From: Eubacterium sp.
GTDB taxonomy: Bacteria; Bacillota; Clostridia; Lachnospirales; Lachnospiraceae
Assembly: GCA_017614395.1 (NCBI GenBank)
Contig: JAGABX010000120.1
Span: 1-49,060, forward strand
Direction: 5' to 3'
Length of the DNA: 49,060 bases
Positions 42,166-49,060 of the stretch are shown in pieces (position 1 is the stretch's first letter; each line of letters begins with the position of its first letter). The translations under genes were made by a program, and so were the position numbers. Under the pieces are notes generated by a model. The model saw only the letters and a program-made list of their open reading frames with translations. It did no database searches and had not been told where the DNA came from.

Positions 42166-43170
42166 TCAGGCCTCCTGCGAGTGATCGTTGTCCCCGTCTG
42201 ATTTCCCGGTCGAATGCTTTTTTTCGTCCCAATAGGATTTGTTCATGGACATCATTTTAACGACATCCCGGGGAAAATGCCGGTATTTTTTCCCCATCAG
42301 ATAGCCGGCGTACTTAAATCCGCTCTGACATATGAGATCCGGCAGCATAAACCACTGATCGTTTTTTATGAGATGCACCGCCGTATCCCTGACGAGCTTT
42401 ATTCCTTCTGATTCTGACTTAACCCGTGAGAATATCCTTTTATACTGCTCCTGTGACACCGCAAGATCAAAATTACGGGAAAACTGCTGTCTGTACGTGT
42501 ATCTGTGCGAGTGAACCACAGTTGCATCAGCCACATAAGCAATCTTATAGCCGGCATCAATCGTGTTTGCCGCCATGATGCTGTCTTCATTAAAGATGGT
42601 GTGCCGAACAAACCCACCCAACTCATCATAAATCCTGTGTTTATAAAGAGCGCACACATTGGAACAGAAATAGGTTTTTATTCCGAGCTCATCTAAATCT
42701 TCCTTTGATTTAACCCGGCCTTCCTCAGGATAGTTAAACCTTCTTGAGAACTGCTCCAACTCATCCGCTCTGTCAGCCGCGAGTTGTCTGGCATACGCCG
42801 ACGCCACAGTCTCATCCTCTAAAGCCTTCAGGAGTTTTTCGATCAGTTTATCATCTGTCGGCACGGCATCCTGTGTCATAAAAAGCAGGTACTCCGCATC
42901 TGACAATGACGCGCCCTTGTTACGTGTGCCGCCATGGTCAAACGCCGATTTCGGAAGTGTCGTTACGATCACCTTCGGTAAATCGAGCAGCTTTTTCGTA
43001 AGTTCGTTATCTAACTCCTCATTGCCTGAGAGCGTCTGCATCAAAAAGATGTTCCCGACCGGCACGCTCTGCTTTCCGAGCATCTCCATCAAGCTGTCAA
43101 ACTTTTTATCCGGTCTGAAAACCGGAATGACGACGTCTACGCCGCCGGTATACGATTTGCTACTACTCAT
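42166..43170 (-). CDS. GT2 family glycosyltransferase, probable rhamnosyltransferase
   Basis: 334 residues. DVVIPVFRPDKKFDSL, HGGTRNKGASLSDAEYLLFMTQDAVP and CSNVCALYKHRIYDELGGF, as in RfbF-like rhamnosyltransferases. Hydrophilic basic/acidic tail. It probably acts with the next GT2 and the LCP ligase in surface polysaccharide synthesis. The sugar is not certain. Confidence 0.88.
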   Translation of the reverse strand: MSSSKSYTGGVDVVIPVFRPDKKFDSLMEMLGKQSVPVGNIFLMQTLSGNEELDNELTKKLLDLPKVIVTTLPKSAFDHGGTRNKGASLSDAEYLLFMTQDAVPTDDKLIEKLLKALEDETVASAYARQLAADRADELEQFSRRFNYPEEGRVKSKEDLDELGIKTYFCSNVCALYKHRIYDELGGFVRHTIFNEDSIMAANTIDAGYKIAYVADATVVHSHRYTYRQQFSRNFDLAVSQEQYKRIFSRVKSESEGIKLVRDTAVHLIKNDQWFMLPDLICQSGFKYAGYLMGKKYRHFPRDVVKMMSMNKSYWDEKKHSTGKSDGDNDHSQEA

Positions 43171-43227
43171 AATTTACTCTCCTACCGAATCGTAGTTTCT
43201 TTATTCAATGACTATTGTTGCAACACA

Positions 43228-45747
43228 TCAGTGATTCAACAGTTTGTTAACCAACTTAACCGCTTCCGATGCATCATCCGAGTAACCGTCGGCGCCGATC
43301 TCCCTGGCGTAATCCTCGGTGACGCATGCGCCGCCGACAACAACACGGGTTTCCAGTCCCCGCTCGTTCCTGAGACGAACAACCTCCGGCATCGCCGTCA
43401 TTGTCGTAGTCATCAGAGCCGACAGCCCGATTACGGAGGCGTTATGCTCCTCCGCGGCATCTATTATCACCTCAGATGGAACATCCTTGCCGAGATCGAT
43501 TACGTCATAGCCGTAGTTTTTCAGCATCAGCACAACTAAATTTTTCCCGATGTCGTGAACATCACCCTCAACTGTTGCCATAATGATCGTTTCGAGCTTT
43601 TTACGTTCCTGCCCTTCCGCCATTTTCGGTTCCAGATAATCAACTGCCTGTTTCATGGCCTCGGCCGCAGAAATCAACTGGGGCAAAAAGTATATCTTTT
43701 TCTCATACAACTGACCTACATGATTGATCGCAGGGATCAGGATTTCGCTTATGATTTCTCCCGGCTGTTCTCCGGAATCCAGCCGTTCATCGATCAGCTC
43801 AACGAGTTTTGCTTTTTTTCCTTTCAAAATAGCTATAAAAAGCTCGGGTTCCTCACCCGTCAGTCCTTCTCTGCTGACGCCTCCGGCAACACCGCCCACG
43901 TTAACAGTTCCCGTTCCGGTCGCCCCTCCGGAGCTGTTTCCTGATGCAACAGTCCCCATGCCGGCTCCGCCTGTAACACCCTGACCTGCAGATGTAGCCG
44001 TCTCATACGGGCGAACCCCTTCGATATAGGCTGTATCACTGCCTTCCTTCGCCAACAGCAAATCGGCTGCCAACGCTGCATTCGTAAGGAGAACCTGTCC
44101 CGGATTTGAGATTGCCATAGTCAGTCCCTGTGCGATAGCCATTGTCAGGAACGTCGAATTGATCGCGCTGCGTTCGGGCAGACCGAATGAAATATTAGAC
44201 AACCCGCATATTGTTGCAAGATTCTTTTCTTTCTTGCAATACGAAACGGTCGTCAGAACCTCCCGAGCCGCCAGCGGATTCGCTCCAACTGTCGCTACAA
44301 GTCCGTCAACAACCAGATCCTCATCACTGAGTCCTGCCTCATGAGCCAATTCACACAACCGGTCTATCGCCGCATGCTTCTCCTCAATATTCTCAGGGAG
44401 ACCTTTTTCGGTCAGGGGCAACAGGATGACCATTGCTCCGTACTTTTTCGCGAGAGGGAGCAGCTTTTCGGCCTTTCCGGGTTCGAGAGAAACGGAATTG
44501 ATCAGCGCGCGGCCCGGATAAACTCTCAGCGCGGCTTCAATTACATCGGGGTCGCTCGAGTCAATGGACAACGGCACATCCGCAGCCATGGATACCTCCT
44601 CTATAACCCGCAACATCATTGCTTTTTCATCTATCCCGCTCATGCCCATATTGACATCGAGAACGCCCGCTCCGCACGCAACCTGCTCCTCAGCGAACGA
44701 AATGACCATATCGGTGCTGCCATCCCGCAGTTCGGCCTGGAGAGCTTTCTTGCCTGTTGGGTTTATGCGCTCGCCGACGATGATGAACGGGCCATCAAGG
44801 TCTATCTCAACCAGGTTTCGTTCGGTTGTTAAGACCCGACTGACAACCTTAGCGCGAGCGCTGGTGTGAGTTTTGCTCACATAATCATATAATCCCTGAA
44901 TATACCGCTCATCCGTGCCGCAACAGCCACCGACAATGGTAGCGCCGGCTGAGATCAGCGGTTTCATCTGCTCTGTAAATTCATCCGGTTCCAGGTCATA
45001 CCGGGTTTCACCGTCTATGAGCGTCGGCATTCCGGCATTTGGCTTGACAACAATGGGAACGCGCGCAAATCTGCACATTCGTTCAACGATCGGTTCCATT
45101 TTTTCCGGTCCGGTGCTGCAGTTGAGACCGACAGCATCGGCTCCCATTGCCTGCAAAACGCTGACTGCCGTTCCCGGCTCGGTTCCGAAAAGCGACCTGC
45201 CGTCGCTCTCGTAGGTCATGGTTACGATAACAGGCTTATCACTGACTTCCTTGACAGCGAGCAATGCCGCACGGCACTCCTGCAGGCTCATCATCGTCTC
45301 TATCGCGTATCCGTCAACACCGGCCTCCTCCATGTAGCGGACTTCTTCTTTATATATCTCAACGAGTTCCTCAAATTCCATATCACCAACCGGACGCAAT
45401 TGTTTACCGGTCATCGATAGATCCCCGAAAACATATATCTCACGTCCGGTGCCGGACTCCTCTATCGCGCGATGGCTTAATGACACCAATTCAATCGTCA
45501 TCTCGCGCTGACGTGTTTCGAGTCCGTACTCCGCAAGTTTGATCCTGTTGCAACTGAAAGTCATGGTATAGAGGACATCACTGCCTGCCTCAATATACCG
45601 TTTCTGCAAGTCCACAAAAACATCAGGATGCTCGAGAACCCACTGCTCCGGACACACGCCGGCCGGCATCCCTGCTCTCTGCAACGACGTTCCCGTAGCC
45701 CCATCCAGTATCACAACCCGTTCATTTATTGCATCGCGAAAACTCAT
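43228..45747 (-). CDS. metH: Cobalamin-dependent methionine synthase, lacking the activation domain
   Basis: 839 residues. Homocysteine-binding domain (1-300) with zinc cysteines C210 and C275-C276 in GGCCGT; pterin-binding domain (about 320-580) with ERINPTGKK and DVNMGMSG; cap and B12 domains (about 635-839) with D729-V-H731-DIG, whose histidine is the lower cobalt ligand. The full E. coli MetH is about 1,220 residues and ends in a SAM-dependent reactivation domain, absent here, so reactivation must come from another protein. An unusual glycine/threonine-rich linker fills residues 589-623. Transfers methyl from methyl-tetrahydrofolate to homocysteine. Confidence 0.92.
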   Translation of the reverse strand: MSFRDAINERVVILDGATGTSLQRAGMPAGVCPEQWVLEHPDVFVDLQKRYIEAGSDVLYTMTFSCNRIKLAEYGLETRQREMTIELVSLSHRAIEESGTGREIYVFGDLSMTGKQLRPVGDMEFEELVEIYKEEVRYMEEAGVDGYAIETMMSLQECRAALLAVKEVSDKPVIVTMTYESDGRSLFGTEPGTAVSVLQAMGADAVGLNCSTGPEKMEPIVERMCRFARVPIVVKPNAGMPTLIDGETRYDLEPDEFTEQMKPLISAGATIVGGCCGTDERYIQGLYDYVSKTHTSARAKVVSRVLTTERNLVEIDLDGPFIIVGERINPTGKKALQAELRDGSTDMVISFAEEQVACGAGVLDVNMGMSGIDEKAMMLRVIEEVSMAADVPLSIDSSDPDVIEAALRVYPGRALINSVSLEPGKAEKLLPLAKKYGAMVILLPLTEKGLPENIEEKHAAIDRLCELAHEAGLSDEDLVVDGLVATVGANPLAAREVLTTVSYCKKEKNLATICGLSNISFGLPERSAINSTFLTMAIAQGLTMAISNPGQVLLTNAALAADLLLAKEGSDTAYIEGVRPYETATSAGQGVTGGAGMGTVASGNSSGGATGTGTVNVGGVAGGVSREGLTGEEPELFIAILKGKKAKLVELIDERLDSGEQPGEIISEILIPAINHVGQLYEKKIYFLPQLISAAEAMKQAVDYLEPKMAEGQERKKLETIIMATVEGDVHDIGKNLVVLMLKNYGYDVIDLGKDVPSEVIIDAAEEHNASVIGLSALMTTTMTAMPEVVRLRNERGLETRVVVGGACVTEDYAREIGADGYSDDASEAVKLVNKLLNH

Positions 45748-45791
45748 AGAAAACTCCCTATACTCTTACATCTTGTATGCAAACATTACTT

Positions 45792-45820
45792 ATAGTACCA
45801 TACCTTGAATCAAATTGCAA
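45792..45820 (-). promoter_or_regulatory. Candidate metH promoter
   Basis: TTGCAA at 45815-45820, 17-bp spacer ending TGG, TACTAT at 45792-45797. No cobalamin, SAM or T-box leader is visible in the 45 bp before the start codon. Confidence 0.55.
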
Positions 45821-45821
45821 C

Positions 45822-45915
45822 AAAAAAAGGCAAATTGTTCCGTCGATGGTCCTCGCACCGGACCGGCACCACTACAGTTTGCAAGTCCCGTGCGAGCCAC
45901 GACGGAAAATTTGCC
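45822..45915 (-). terminator. Large nested terminator (element D) after the JAB operon
   Basis: Outer arms 45900-45915 and 45829-45845 pair (GGCAAATTTTCCGTCG with CGACGG...TTTGCC), an inner stem GCTCGCAC/GTGCGAGG lies inside, and seven U follow at 45822-45828. At about 90 nt it is far larger than an ordinary terminator. The remaining 45916-46032 shows nothing recognisable. Confidence 0.75.
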
Positions 45916-46032
45916 GATTTATCTTACTCTCTCAAGCTAATTTCTTCGAATCACCTTCAAGTATTCCATACTTGATTCGGTGTCTGTCTGATCCCACTTG
46001 ATAGTGCCATAGACAGTTCCCGCGACATATGT

Positions 46033-46311
46033 TTAACTATGAATGCCAGTTCTATTTGTTTTATTCTCTTGGTTAAACCGGTTGATTTTTTCAAGTAGTT
46101 CTGGAGGAACATCCTTGTCTTCATTGATTAGAACCATAGCCTCAATTATATAAGGATTTTCTCTTTCGGATTCTTCGTCTACAAGCAAGGTTGGATCGAC
46201 ACCTATGCTTAAAAGCCTATAATACTTTCTTTTTCTGCGTGCTAATTCTTCTTTTGAAGGGGCTTTTGCATTAGGGGCAATAAATGGCGTTCTTGGCATT
46301 GTATTCATCAT
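46033..46311 (-). CDS. Small hypothetical protein coupled to the JAB-like gene
   Basis: 92 residues: MMNTMPRTPFIAPNAKAPSK head, a basic patch RRKRKYYRLL, then an acidic C-terminal half (EESERENPYIIEAMVLINED). No membrane segment. The ATG overlaps the stop of the JAB-like gene by 4 nt, so the two products are probably made in fixed ratio. AT-richer than the surrounding housekeeping genes. It could be an inhibitor or adaptor of its partner; no family recognised. Confidence 0.72.
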   Translation of the reverse strand: MMNTMPRTPFIAPNAKAPSKEELARRKRKYYRLLSIGVDPTLLVDEESERENPYIIEAMVLINEDKDVPPELLEKINRFNQENKTNRTGIHS

Positions 46312-46910
46312 ATTCTTGCAGCTCCTTTCTTATAGTATAAATCGTACTTGTATGCATATTTAAGAAGTTTTTTTACAGCTTGTGTGGCATTATTGGGACA
46401 ATCACCAATCTGTTCTATTAAATCACCATATTCATTTAAAAAAGCAACTGCATCGAAATGAATTCCTTTTCTTAAAATATATACGGTGCCGTTATTGGCA
46501 ATAACTGTTAGTATGTAAATGGAATCTGTATTGCAAAATGTTAATATGTCTTTTGCAGAAAAAGTGCCCGTACTTGGATGATTATGCATTAACAGAAACC
46601 GGTTGGTGTTCCATGTCTGCATAGCGGTATTTGCTTCTGGATTGTCTTTCATCCTAACTCTGCGAGGTTTTTTCCCTTCAACTTTCCAATATGTGTTCAT
46701 ATCAAACAAATCAAGTAGAATTGCGGCTTCCATTTCATCGTTATGATACTTTTGATTTAATTCTTGAGCAGTTTGTAATACTTCTTTGTGTAATTCTTGG
46801 ACTCGAGCGTTTTGCTCAGATGTAAAGCCTTGTATCCGTGTCCTAGGTACCTTGCTAATAGCTATGTCAGTAATAGCTATTGGTTTATTTCGTGTTTTCT
46901 GTGTCAGCAC
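46308..46910 (-). CDS. JAB/MPN-like metalloprotein (RadC-like motif)
   Basis: 200 residues. The motif H109-N-H111-P-x5-S118-x2-D121 with upstream glutamates near 59-61 fits the JAMM zinc site of JAB/MPN proteins; RadC has HNHP with a slightly longer spacing. N-terminal 50 residues form a likely helix, and the tail is basic. JAB domains cleave isopeptide bonds or occur in phage, plasmid and polymorphic-toxin proteins. Coupled to a small unknown partner and AT-rich, it looks horizontally acquired. Activity is inferred from the motif only. Confidence 0.72.
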   Translation of the reverse strand: MLTQKTRNKPIAITDIAISKVPRTRIQGFTSEQNARVQELHKEVLQTAQELNQKYHNDEMEAAILLDLFDMNTYWKVEGKKPRRVRMKDNPEANTAMQTWNTNRFLLMHNHPSTGTFSAKDILTFCNTDSIYILTVIANNGTVYILRKGIHFDAVAFLNEYGDLIEQIGDCPNNATQAVKKLLKYAYKYDLYYKKGAARI

Positions 46911-46989
46911 ATGGCATCTTCCTTTTCACTCAATTTAATTATCGCATAATTTGCATTTGTTGTCAATCATAACCACGATAGCACAGCAG

Positions 46990-47643
46990 TTACTCTCTCT
47001 CAAGCGATGTCTTCCAGCCCTGTCGTAAAAGCTCCGGAGAATTCTCAAGATGAGCGTAGTCGTTAAACCGTTCCAAAAAGAAAAAGCCTCTCTCCGGATC
47101 AAACAACAACTCCGTTATGCTCCCGTTTTCCAAATCCACACCGAATTTAAGTTTGTCCTTCTGATCGGCGCCGAGAATCTCGCAACAAAGCGACCTTATC
47201 ACTCCCCCGTGCGTCACGATCACTGTTGCATTCTCCTCGCGCTCCGCCACCTGACGCAGGACAGGCATGGCCCGCCTGGCAACATCCGCACCGCACTCAC
47301 CTCCGACCGGAAACGGAATATCCGCCTCATGCCGGCGCCTCTCCTTCTGAAAACTCCCGTACAAAGATTTGATCTGTTCATCGGTCTTGCCAGTGAACCC
47401 GCCGAAATGAATCTCCTCTATATCTGACAGGATTTCCGTATCCACACCGAGAATCTCCGCAATGATCTTCCCCGTCTCGATAGCGCGCTTCAAATCAGAC
47501 GTGAACACTCTCTCCACACCGTAATTCCTCATACGTTCCCCTGCCAGACGCGCCTGAGCCCTGCCCTCATCGCTTAAGTCCACATCAACATTACAAAGTT
47601 TTGAATCCTGACGCCCATGCCTTATCAGATAAATCCTTTTCAT
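46990..47643 (-). CDS. Histidine phosphatase superfamily protein (phosphoglycerate-mutase-like)
   Basis: 217 residues from the ATG at 47643 (MKRIYLIRHGRQDSK); the in-frame extension to 47781 would overlap the upstream gene and is rejected. RHG carries the phospho-accepting histidine, and VIVTHGGVIRSL the second one. Substrate unknown; relatives include the alpha-ribazole phosphatase CobC and general phosphatases. The ribosome binding site is weak. Confidence 0.88.
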   Translation of the reverse strand: MKRIYLIRHGRQDSKLCNVDVDLSDEGRAQARLAGERMRNYGVERVFTSDLKRAIETGKIIAEILGVDTEILSDIEEIHFGGFTGKTDEQIKSLYGSFQKERRRHEADIPFPVGGECGADVARRAMPVLRQVAEREENATVIVTHGGVIRSLCCEILGADQKDKLKFGVDLENGSITELLFDPERGFFFLERFNDYAHLENSPELLRQGWKTSLERE

Positions 47644-47740
47644 ACCGGTAAATCCATGTTGTCCACACTTCCGGCGCCCGAACACTCCCACCGGGGATTC
47701 CGACGCACACTTCCGAATCGGGACATCATGCCTCCTATAG

Positions 47741-48463
47741 TTATTTACCGGTATTATATAACTTGAAATTCGTTTCGTCAAATTCTTTGCGGACAGCTCC
47801 GATATATGTCCGCCCGATATCCAGATATCCGCATCCGTTTTTCATCTCAAGGACCATGTTTTTCAGATCTATGCAACGGATATAGCTCCGATTGACCACG
47901 GTTCCTCTGTGTATCCGGACAAACTGTTCCCCGAAAACATCCACAAACTCCCCGAGGCTCAGTGACGGAACCCTCAGATTGATCGTTGTTGTATGTATAG
48001 TAACCGACCTGTCAGTCCTATCCAGATAAAGTATCTCACGTGGATATATCGGATATCGGTCCTTCCCGACAGTAAAAATGATCGGTCTGTTTTTCTCGTT
48101 ATCAGCCATACGCTTCATACACAGCACCAGAATCTGCATGATCTGCATAGGAGCGATCGGTTTTATAATATAGTCATAACAATGGATCTCATGAAACGCC
48201 CACCATTCAAGCTTTCTGTTGTTTGCGAGAAAAAGTATGGGAGTCATGCACTGCCTGGGAACCTGACGTATATAATCCGCCAATTCCACCCCCTTTTTCT
48301 CTCTCCACTCAAGGTCTATGATTATCATGGTGATTTCATTATAGCAGATATGTTTTTTTACCTCTGCTGCGTTTCTCGTTATCAGGACTTCGCTATCCGG
48401 GACTCTGTCACCCATTTGCTTTATAACGGAGCTCTCAGCACCATAAATCAAAACACAAGGCAT
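47741..48463 (-). CDS. LytTR-family response regulator with degenerate receiver
   Basis: 240 residues from the ATG at 48463 (GGAGG, 5 nt). The N-terminal receiver (1-120) keeps the phospho-accepting aspartate in MIIIDLEW and the lysine in YIIKPI, but the acidic pair normally in IVDDD is replaced by YGAE, so phosphorylation may be weak or absent. The C-terminal LytTR DNA-binding domain (about 135-235) has YPREILYLDRTDRSVTIHT and FVRIHRGTVVNRSYI. No sensor kinase lies beside it. Confidence 0.88.
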   Translation of the reverse strand: MPCVLIYGAESSVIKQMGDRVPDSEVLITRNAAEVKKHICYNEITMIIIDLEWREKKGVELADYIRQVPRQCMTPILFLANNRKLEWWAFHEIHCYDYIIKPIAPMQIMQILVLCMKRMADNEKNRPIIFTVGKDRYPIYPREILYLDRTDRSVTIHTTTINLRVPSLSLGEFVDVFGEQFVRIHRGTVVNRSYIRCIDLKNMVLEMKNGCGYLDIGRTYIGAVRKEFDETNFKLYNTGK

Positions 48464-48551
48464 ATTCACCTCCATAACCAAACACCAGCTTTAATAATTG
48501 CTTTACTCGCAAATTCGGATGGTTTCCGCTCCACACGTCCGCACACCGGCT

Positions 48552-48995
48552 TCAATCGGCATCTATATCATCAGAAAACCAGTCTTCATCCATCTGCCTG
48601 ACATGACTGATCTCAAATGCTGCATCCCGTTCACGCTCTATATCCGATACAGCCCGGCAATATCTGAACAATTCCTTTATTACATTGATTTCCCTTGCAC
48701 TTGCCTTATCCTTTTTGGTTTTAGTTTTATTTTCCGTTTCGTTTTCATCATCAGCGTCATACGAATCAATTCGTTCCCTCGTTTCCCCCATCAGCAGAAA
48801 AAGCGGATCCACACCAAGCATCAGCCTTAGCCTGACTAATTTTTCTGTTTTAAGTTCATAAACTCCGCGTTCAATCTTTCTGTAGTGAGAGTCGCTGATC
48901 TCGAGCAGATCAGCCATCTGTTCACAGGTAAGCCCTGCTTTATTTCTAACCTCGCGCAAACGCCGTCCAATCTGCTGGTTAAGTGATCCTATCAT
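48552..48995 (-). CDS. XRE-family helix-turn-helix regulator
   Basis: 147 residues. HTH at about 8-62 (IGRRLREVRNKAGLTCEQMADLLEISDSHYRKIERG), then a charged Asp/Glu/Lys linker (75-100) and a helical C-terminal part. AGGAGG lies 7 nt before the ATG. It is followed by the LytTR regulator. Its leader holds the second copy of the 48-bp murF leader. Target genes unknown; phage-like or competence-like XRE control is possible. Confidence 0.88.
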   Translation of the reverse strand: MIGSLNQQIGRRLREVRNKAGLTCEQMADLLEISDSHYRKIERGVYELKTEKLVRLRLMLGVDPLFLLMGETRERIDSYDADDENETENKTKTKKDKASAREINVIKELFRYCRAVSDIERERDAAFEISHVRQMDEDWFSDDIDAD

Positions 48996-49002
48996 GTCAA
49001 CA

Positions 49003-49050
49003 CCTCCTCCAATCTTGAATGATTATCTGACCGAAACTGTCCGGTTGCCG
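49003..49050 (-). repeat. 48-bp shared leader, copy 2 (before the XRE gene)
   Basis: Matches 35065-35112 at about 43 of 48 bases, again ending in the AGGAGG site before an ATG. The repeat reaches nearly to the right edge of the window. Confidence 0.75.
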
Positions 49051-49060
49051 AGGCCATAAC

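Noticed and set aside
45748-45821. Cobalamin or SAM riboswitch before metH
   Set aside because: The leader after the candidate promoter is only about 45 nt, too short, and has no B12 or S-box consensus.
47644-47781. N-terminal extension of the histidine phosphatase
   Set aside because: It would overlap the LytTR gene, lacks a ribosome binding site, and family proteins begin just before the RHG motif.

Overview
The window reads as a low-to-mid GC Gram-positive chromosome of the class Clostridia, most likely Lachnospiraceae. This is an inference from the gene complement and order: a Firmicutes-type dcw cluster with a SpoVD/PBP2-like transpeptidase, a PrpC-PrkC-RsgA-Rpe run, strong AGGAGG ribosome binding sites and TTGACA-N17-TATAAT promoters. 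Every protein gene I could support lies on the minus strand, so the window is read from right to left.

Right end (49.06-45.8 kb): an XRE regulator, a LytTR response regulator with a degenerate receiver, a histidine phosphatase, and a JAB-like protein coupled to a small unknown partner, closed by a large nested terminator. Next come a three-module cobalamin-dependent methionine synthase, two GT2 glycosyltransferases and an LCP cell-wall ligase (45.7-40.1 kb), then ilvN-ilvC with a consensus promoter. An HAD phosphatase and a cobalamin adenosyltransferase follow. A long housekeeping run covers dapA, dapB, murF, priA, def, fmt, rsmB, rlmN, prpC, prkC, rsgA and rpe (36.8-22.6 kb), linking lysine and peptidoglycan precursor synthesis, formyl-Met processing, ribosome modification and PASTA-kinase signalling.

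Between rpe and ychF sits a compact convergent locus: a 53-residue one-helix peptide gene facing a short antisense RNA across a shared bidirectional terminator. This is the layout of a type I toxin-antitoxin system. After ychF, lgt (with a tandem-repeat tail) and a secreted Ig-like protein comes the dcw cluster: mraZ, rsmH, ftsL, PBP, mraY, ftsW, divIB, ftsZ. It lacks murD and murG at their usual places. secG and rnr follow.

Left end (6.7 kb to the left edge): immediately downstream of rnr is an accessory island built from repeated parts. Three copies of one promoter module carry two direct repeats of an 11-bp sequence spaced 21 bp, a TAGACA-N17-TATAAT promoter and, in two copies, a conserved structured leader. 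They drive (a) a small gene pair plus an exported PepD-type dipeptidase, (b) a second small gene pair plus an MmeI-like single-chain restriction-modification enzyme, and (c) a PD-(D/E)XK-like protein cut by the window edge. The first genes of the two pairs share a C-terminal motif. The second genes share an identical 60-bp tail that encodes the same last 15 residues and the ribosome binding site for the cargo. This looks like a modular, co-regulated cassette island and is the most interesting structure in the window.

Also notable are two homologous nested-palindrome elements whose core is conserved but whose outer stems differ in sequence while still pairing perfectly, and a 48-bp leader shared by murF and the XRE gene.
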